From Rickettsiales bacterium (GTDB lineage Bacteria; Pseudomonadota; Alphaproteobacteria; Rickettsiales; UBA1997), in contig CANKYC010000059.1 of NCBI GenBank assembly GCA_947487845.1, positions 1 through 7,195 of the forward strand: 7,195 nt of DNA, in the 5' to 3' direction. The notes beneath the pieces were generated by a model. That model saw only the letters and a program-made list of their open reading frames with translations, had not been told where the DNA came from and ran no database searches. The position numbers were made by a program, and so were the translations under genes. Numbering within the stretch: position 1 is the first letter of the stretch; the number at the start of each line of letters is the position of its first letter. Of the stretch, positions 4,313 to 7,195 are shown one piece after another.

Positions 4313-7195
4313 AAAAAAGCATTTAAAAAAACATTCAAACCATCTTCCAGACTTAGATGTAAAAGGTGCGATTAAAAATTTAAAAAGAAAAATTGGTCTT
4401 TTTTACAAGATCAATTTTTTTTTATTTTTAATCGTTTCAATCGTTTTGGCCTATTTTGTAATTTTAGTTTCAACCGAACCAAAATCAGTTCCTTTTGTTA
4501 CTGAAAAAATCGAATCTGTTTTACAAGAAAAGCTCGGGCAAGATGTCAGTCTAAGTAATAGCTATATCAGTTTCACACGTTACGGCACTTTGAAAGTGGC
4601 AATTTCAAGTTTAAAAATCCTCTATTCGCTTCCTGATAGTTCTGATAAGCAAGCAATAATAATTCCCAAACTCGAAACTGAATTTTCGCTGTTGGGATTA
4701 ATAACAATGAATTTCCAACCCAGTAAAATTAAAATTATCGATGCTAATTTCATAATGGATGATTTGCAAAAATTGCAACAAGCTGATTCTGGACAAGAGA
4801 AGGGCAATATGTCGCCAATAATTAAATTTTTAGCCATGATAAAAAGTGGCGAAATTCCGATTGAAAATTTTGAAGTTGAAAACACCAAATTAATTTTTCG
4901 TGGTGCCAAAATTAAAACTGAAATCCTGCTCAAGAAATCGCAGATTCGGGCTTCTACAACTAAAAAAACTCTTTTCATTTCTTCAATAAACAAAGTCAGT
5001 TTTGACGCTACAAAAAGTGATGTTGATCTCAAAGTTAATTGTCAATTATTTGAAAAAGGTGGCTTAAAATGTGATTTAGTGTTGGAAAATTTTCTTCCAA
5101 ATTGCGTGGCCTCACTTCATAAATCGCTTAGTCATTTAAACCAAATTCACGCTGCAATTAATGCGACGGCATCGCTTTCAATCAAGGATGGTGAATTGCA
5201 TAATATTTTATTTAAAGCCACGTCCAAAAAAGGCGATTTTGATTTTCCACAATTTTTCAGTCAGAAAATGGATTTCGCTAATTTCTCCGTCACTGGCGAA
5301 TATGATGATCGAATTGGGGTTTTAAATTTATCAGAAATCAAAACTGATTTTACCGATCCTTCAGCAATTCAGGCGGCAAAAATTGCGCCGTCGCATTTGG
5401 ATATGTCGCTTTTGATTTCCGATTTAAAAAATTCTGCCAGCAAAAAACTCGATTTTTTTATTAAATTGCAGGATGTGCAAAATGATAAAATGGAAAAATT
5501 CTGGCCAAGTGCGTTAAATCAAAAAGACATTCGCCAATGGGTGATTACGCATATTCGCGGCGGAATGGTGCGCAACGCTTATGCCAAATTTTCGCTCACC
5601 GAAACGCCAAATATAACCAATCTTGAAAGCATGGATGCGCAGGTGGTTTTTTCTGATTTTAATTTGGAGTATGACAAAAATTTTCCGCCAATTTCACATG
5701 TTTCTGGAATTGCCAATTTCGGAATTAACGGCATGAAAATTGCCATTGCCAGCGGTGATGTTTTAAACAGCAAAATTTCAGATGGTTTGGTTGAAATTGA
5801 TAATTTTATGGCGCCGATAACCTTGTTGAAAATTTCTGGAAAATCAAAAGGAAGCGCTAGTGACGGGCTTAAACACGTTGATTATAAATCTACATTTGCC
5901 ACCGAAATTGAAAAATACTTAAATGGCGATTCGCAAAATGATTTTGATATTCGCATTCCATTGCAGGAAAAAATAAATTTGAAAGACACTTACATCGCAG
6001 TTAATTCCACGATCAAATCTTTGAATAATCCCTATCTTCGTGGCGGCGTTGTGATTAATGCCAAGAAAGATTTTAAGAGTAGTGATTTTATCGCCAAAGC
6101 CAATTTAAGCGCGGCAGAATTAACGTCGCCAAGTTTTGATGTTACAAAAGCTGCAAATATTGAATCGAATTTAAGCTTGGTTGTTGATGTGAAAAATCCG
6201 AAATTGGTGGCGATTAAAAATATTATTTTGCAGAAAAAGGAAAATATTTTGGAAAAAACGTCAAAGAAATCGGCGCAATTGAGAAAATCCAATTCCAAAA
6301 TTACTGGTGAAATAGCTTTTGAAACTTCGCCATTTTTGCTTACAGCCGCAGATCTAAAAAATGATAATTTTGGGCGTAATAATTTTTCAATTTCTTATAA
6401 AATTGATAAAAAAACCTCAACGCAAAAACTTTTCCTGCGCGGAAAACAATTTAATTTAGCAGCTCTTCTTGCCGAAAAACAAAAATTTTCACAAGCTGGA
6501 GTGGGAAATAAAAAGTTCAATAATTTACAGATACAAATCGCCACTGATAATCTGGCGCTTTTGCATAATAAAATGATCAAGAATTTTTATCTTTCGCTCA
6601 ACATGGAAAAAGGAATTTTCATGCGCGGTTTGGCGAAAGGAGATTATGCAAAAAGCCAGCTCTTGAGTTTGAAAGCTGAAAAAAAATCGCAAGATGATCC
6701 TGATTTACAAATTGAAGGCGATATTTTTGACGTTGGATATTTTGCTGAAGCCTTTGGAATTTCCGACACAATTTCTGGCGGAGATGCTAAAATAAAAGCT
6801 CGCAGGCATGTCGCGGATAATAAACAAGTTTTGATCGGTGAAATTACAATTAGTGATAATATCACGATTTATGAAAATCAGGCGGTAAAAAAATTAGCCA
6901 GCAACACGCTTTTTTCGACAATCAAAGACCGAATTTTTTCAAATGATAAAACAATTTTTGATTCCGTTAAGGTTGATTTTAGTTATGTCGACGGCATTTT
7001 GAATATTAAATCACTGATCGCTAATAATTATAAAATTGGCATTACCGCCAAAGGAAAAATTGATTTAAAAAATAATATTTACGACATACGCGGCATGATT
7101 GTTCCGGGTTTTATTATTAATAATCTTTTTGGAATTGGCAGAATTCCAATTATCGGCAACGTCATCAGCGGCTTGTTGACGGGCGGCGAGGGCGG
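4305..7195 (+). CDS. AsmA/YhdP-like envelope protein, partial (C-terminus outside window)
   Basis: An uninterrupted frame of 963 codons runs from ATG 4305 off the right edge. The N-terminus is basic and cytosolic (MPKKKHLKKHSNH), followed by one membrane helix at about 34-56 (INFFLFLIVSIVLAYFVIL). The rest is a long periplasmic region of repeating beta-rich segments without cysteine-rich or catalytic motifs. Near the edge, residues 920-963 carry the AsmA-like C-terminal signature: NNIYDIRGMIVPGFIINNLFG, then GRIPIIGNVISGLL and a G-rich turn. Together with the length this points to the AsmA superfamily (YhdP/DUF3971-like). Its members are inner-membrane-anchored beta-groove proteins implicated in phospholipid movement to the outer membrane. 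Probably about 100 residues are missing. The ATG is the first start after an in-frame stop at 4296-4298 and overlaps the preceding micro-ORF by eight bases, suggesting coupled translation. The superfamily is fairly sure; the exact subfamily is not. Confidence 0.85.
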   Translation, partial: MPKKKHLKKHSNHLPDLDVKGAIKNLKRKIGLFYKINFFLFLIVSIVLAYFVILVSTEPKSVPFVTEKIESVLQEKLGQDVSLSNSYISFTRYGTLKVAISSLKILYSLPDSSDKQAIIIPKLETEFSLLGLITMNFQPSKIKIIDANFIMDDLQKLQQADSGQEKGNMSPIIKFLAMIKSGEIPIENFEVENTKLIFRGAKIKTEILLKKSQIRASTTKKTLFISSINKVSFDATKSDVDLKVNCQLFEKGGLKCDLVLENFLPNCVASLHKSLSHLNQIHAAINATASLSIKDGELHNILFKATSKKGDFDFPQFFSQKMDFANFSVTGEYDDRIGVLNLSEIKTDFTDPSAIQAAKIAPSHLDMSLLISDLKNSASKKLDFFIKLQDVQNDKMEKFWPSALNQKDIRQWVITHIRGGMVRNAYAKFSLTETPNITNLESMDAQVVFSDFNLEYDKNFPPISHVSGIANFGINGMKIAIASGDVLNSKISDGLVEIDNFMAPITLLKISGKSKGSASDGLKHVDYKSTFATEIEKYLNGDSQNDFDIRIPLQEKINLKDTYIAVNSTIKSLNNPYLRGGVVINAKKDFKSSDFIAKANLSAAELTSPSFDVTKAANIESNLSLVVDVKNPKLVAIKNIILQKKENILEKTSKKSAQLRKSNSKITGEIAFETSPFLLTAADLKNDNFGRNNFSISYKIDKKTSTQKLFLRGKQFNLAALLAEKQKFSQAGVGNKKFNNLQIQIATDNLALLHNKMIKNFYLSLNMEKGIFMRGLAKGDYAKSQLLSLKAEKKSQDDPDLQIEGDIFDVGYFAEAFGISDTISGGDAKIKARRHVADNKQVLIGEITISDNITIYENQAVKKLASNTLFSTIKDRIFSNDKTIFDSVKVDFSYVDGILNIKSLIANNYKIGITAKGKIDLKNNIYDIRGMIVPGFIINNLFGIGRIPIIGNVISGLLTGGEG

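Noticed and set aside
4622..5032. 136-codon open frame on the minus strand, with similar shorter ones at 3273-3509, 5579-5773, 6032-6298, 6395-6580 and 6644-6865
   Set aside because: All lie opposite well-supported plus-strand genes (the regulator and the large AsmA-like protein). They lack motifs and have compositions expected from reverse-complement reading.

Overview
This AT-rich window looks like a chromosomal segment of an alphaproteobacterium, probably a Rickettsiales-like or other host-associated lineage. I infer this from the compact SRP RNA gene directly ahead of dnaX, an alphaproteobacterial-type DnaX C-terminal tail, a PleC-like (but degenerate) histidine-kinase region in the next gene, strong A/T bias with A/T-rich third positions, and the absence of Shine-Dalgarno sites. 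Taxonomy is inferred from style and gene content, not from a marker search.

Layout. At the left edge lies the 3' end of an unidentified + strand gene (3-149). It converges, three bases apart, on a minus-strand gene for a 300-residue protein with a GNAT acetyltransferase core (153-1055). The 400-base gap before dnaX is not empty. It holds an AT-rich hairpin pair with two mutually exclusive folds (1117-1155), a REP-like double palindrome of about 70 bases (1165-1233), and a short 4.5S-type SRP RNA gene (ffs, about 1342-1425) with a plausible promoter ahead of it. From 1456 to the right edge all genes are on the + strand and nearly touch, so they look like one operon: dnaX (1456-2694), a REC-domain protein fused to a degenerate histidine kinase (2707-3762), an SxtJ-like three-helix membrane protein (3767-4144), a single-helix micro-protein whose frame appears broken in an A6 run (4161-4312), and a large AsmA/YhdP-like envelope protein that runs off the window (4305 to beyond 7195).

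How the genes fit together. ffs and dnaX are housekeeping genes (protein targeting; clamp loading in replication). The downstream genes look like a regulator followed by an envelope module. The large AsmA-like protein belongs to a superfamily proposed to carry phospholipids between inner and outer membranes. The two small membrane proteins before it may be partners, but that rests on adjacency only. I saw no CRISPR array, insertion sequence, phage gene or tRNA. The points most worth a second look are the REC-pseudokinase (serine where the phospho-accepting histidine should be, ATP-binding boxes lost), the unusually short DnaX with an A8 run just before its conserved tail, the frameshifted micro-gene, and the compact SRP RNA.
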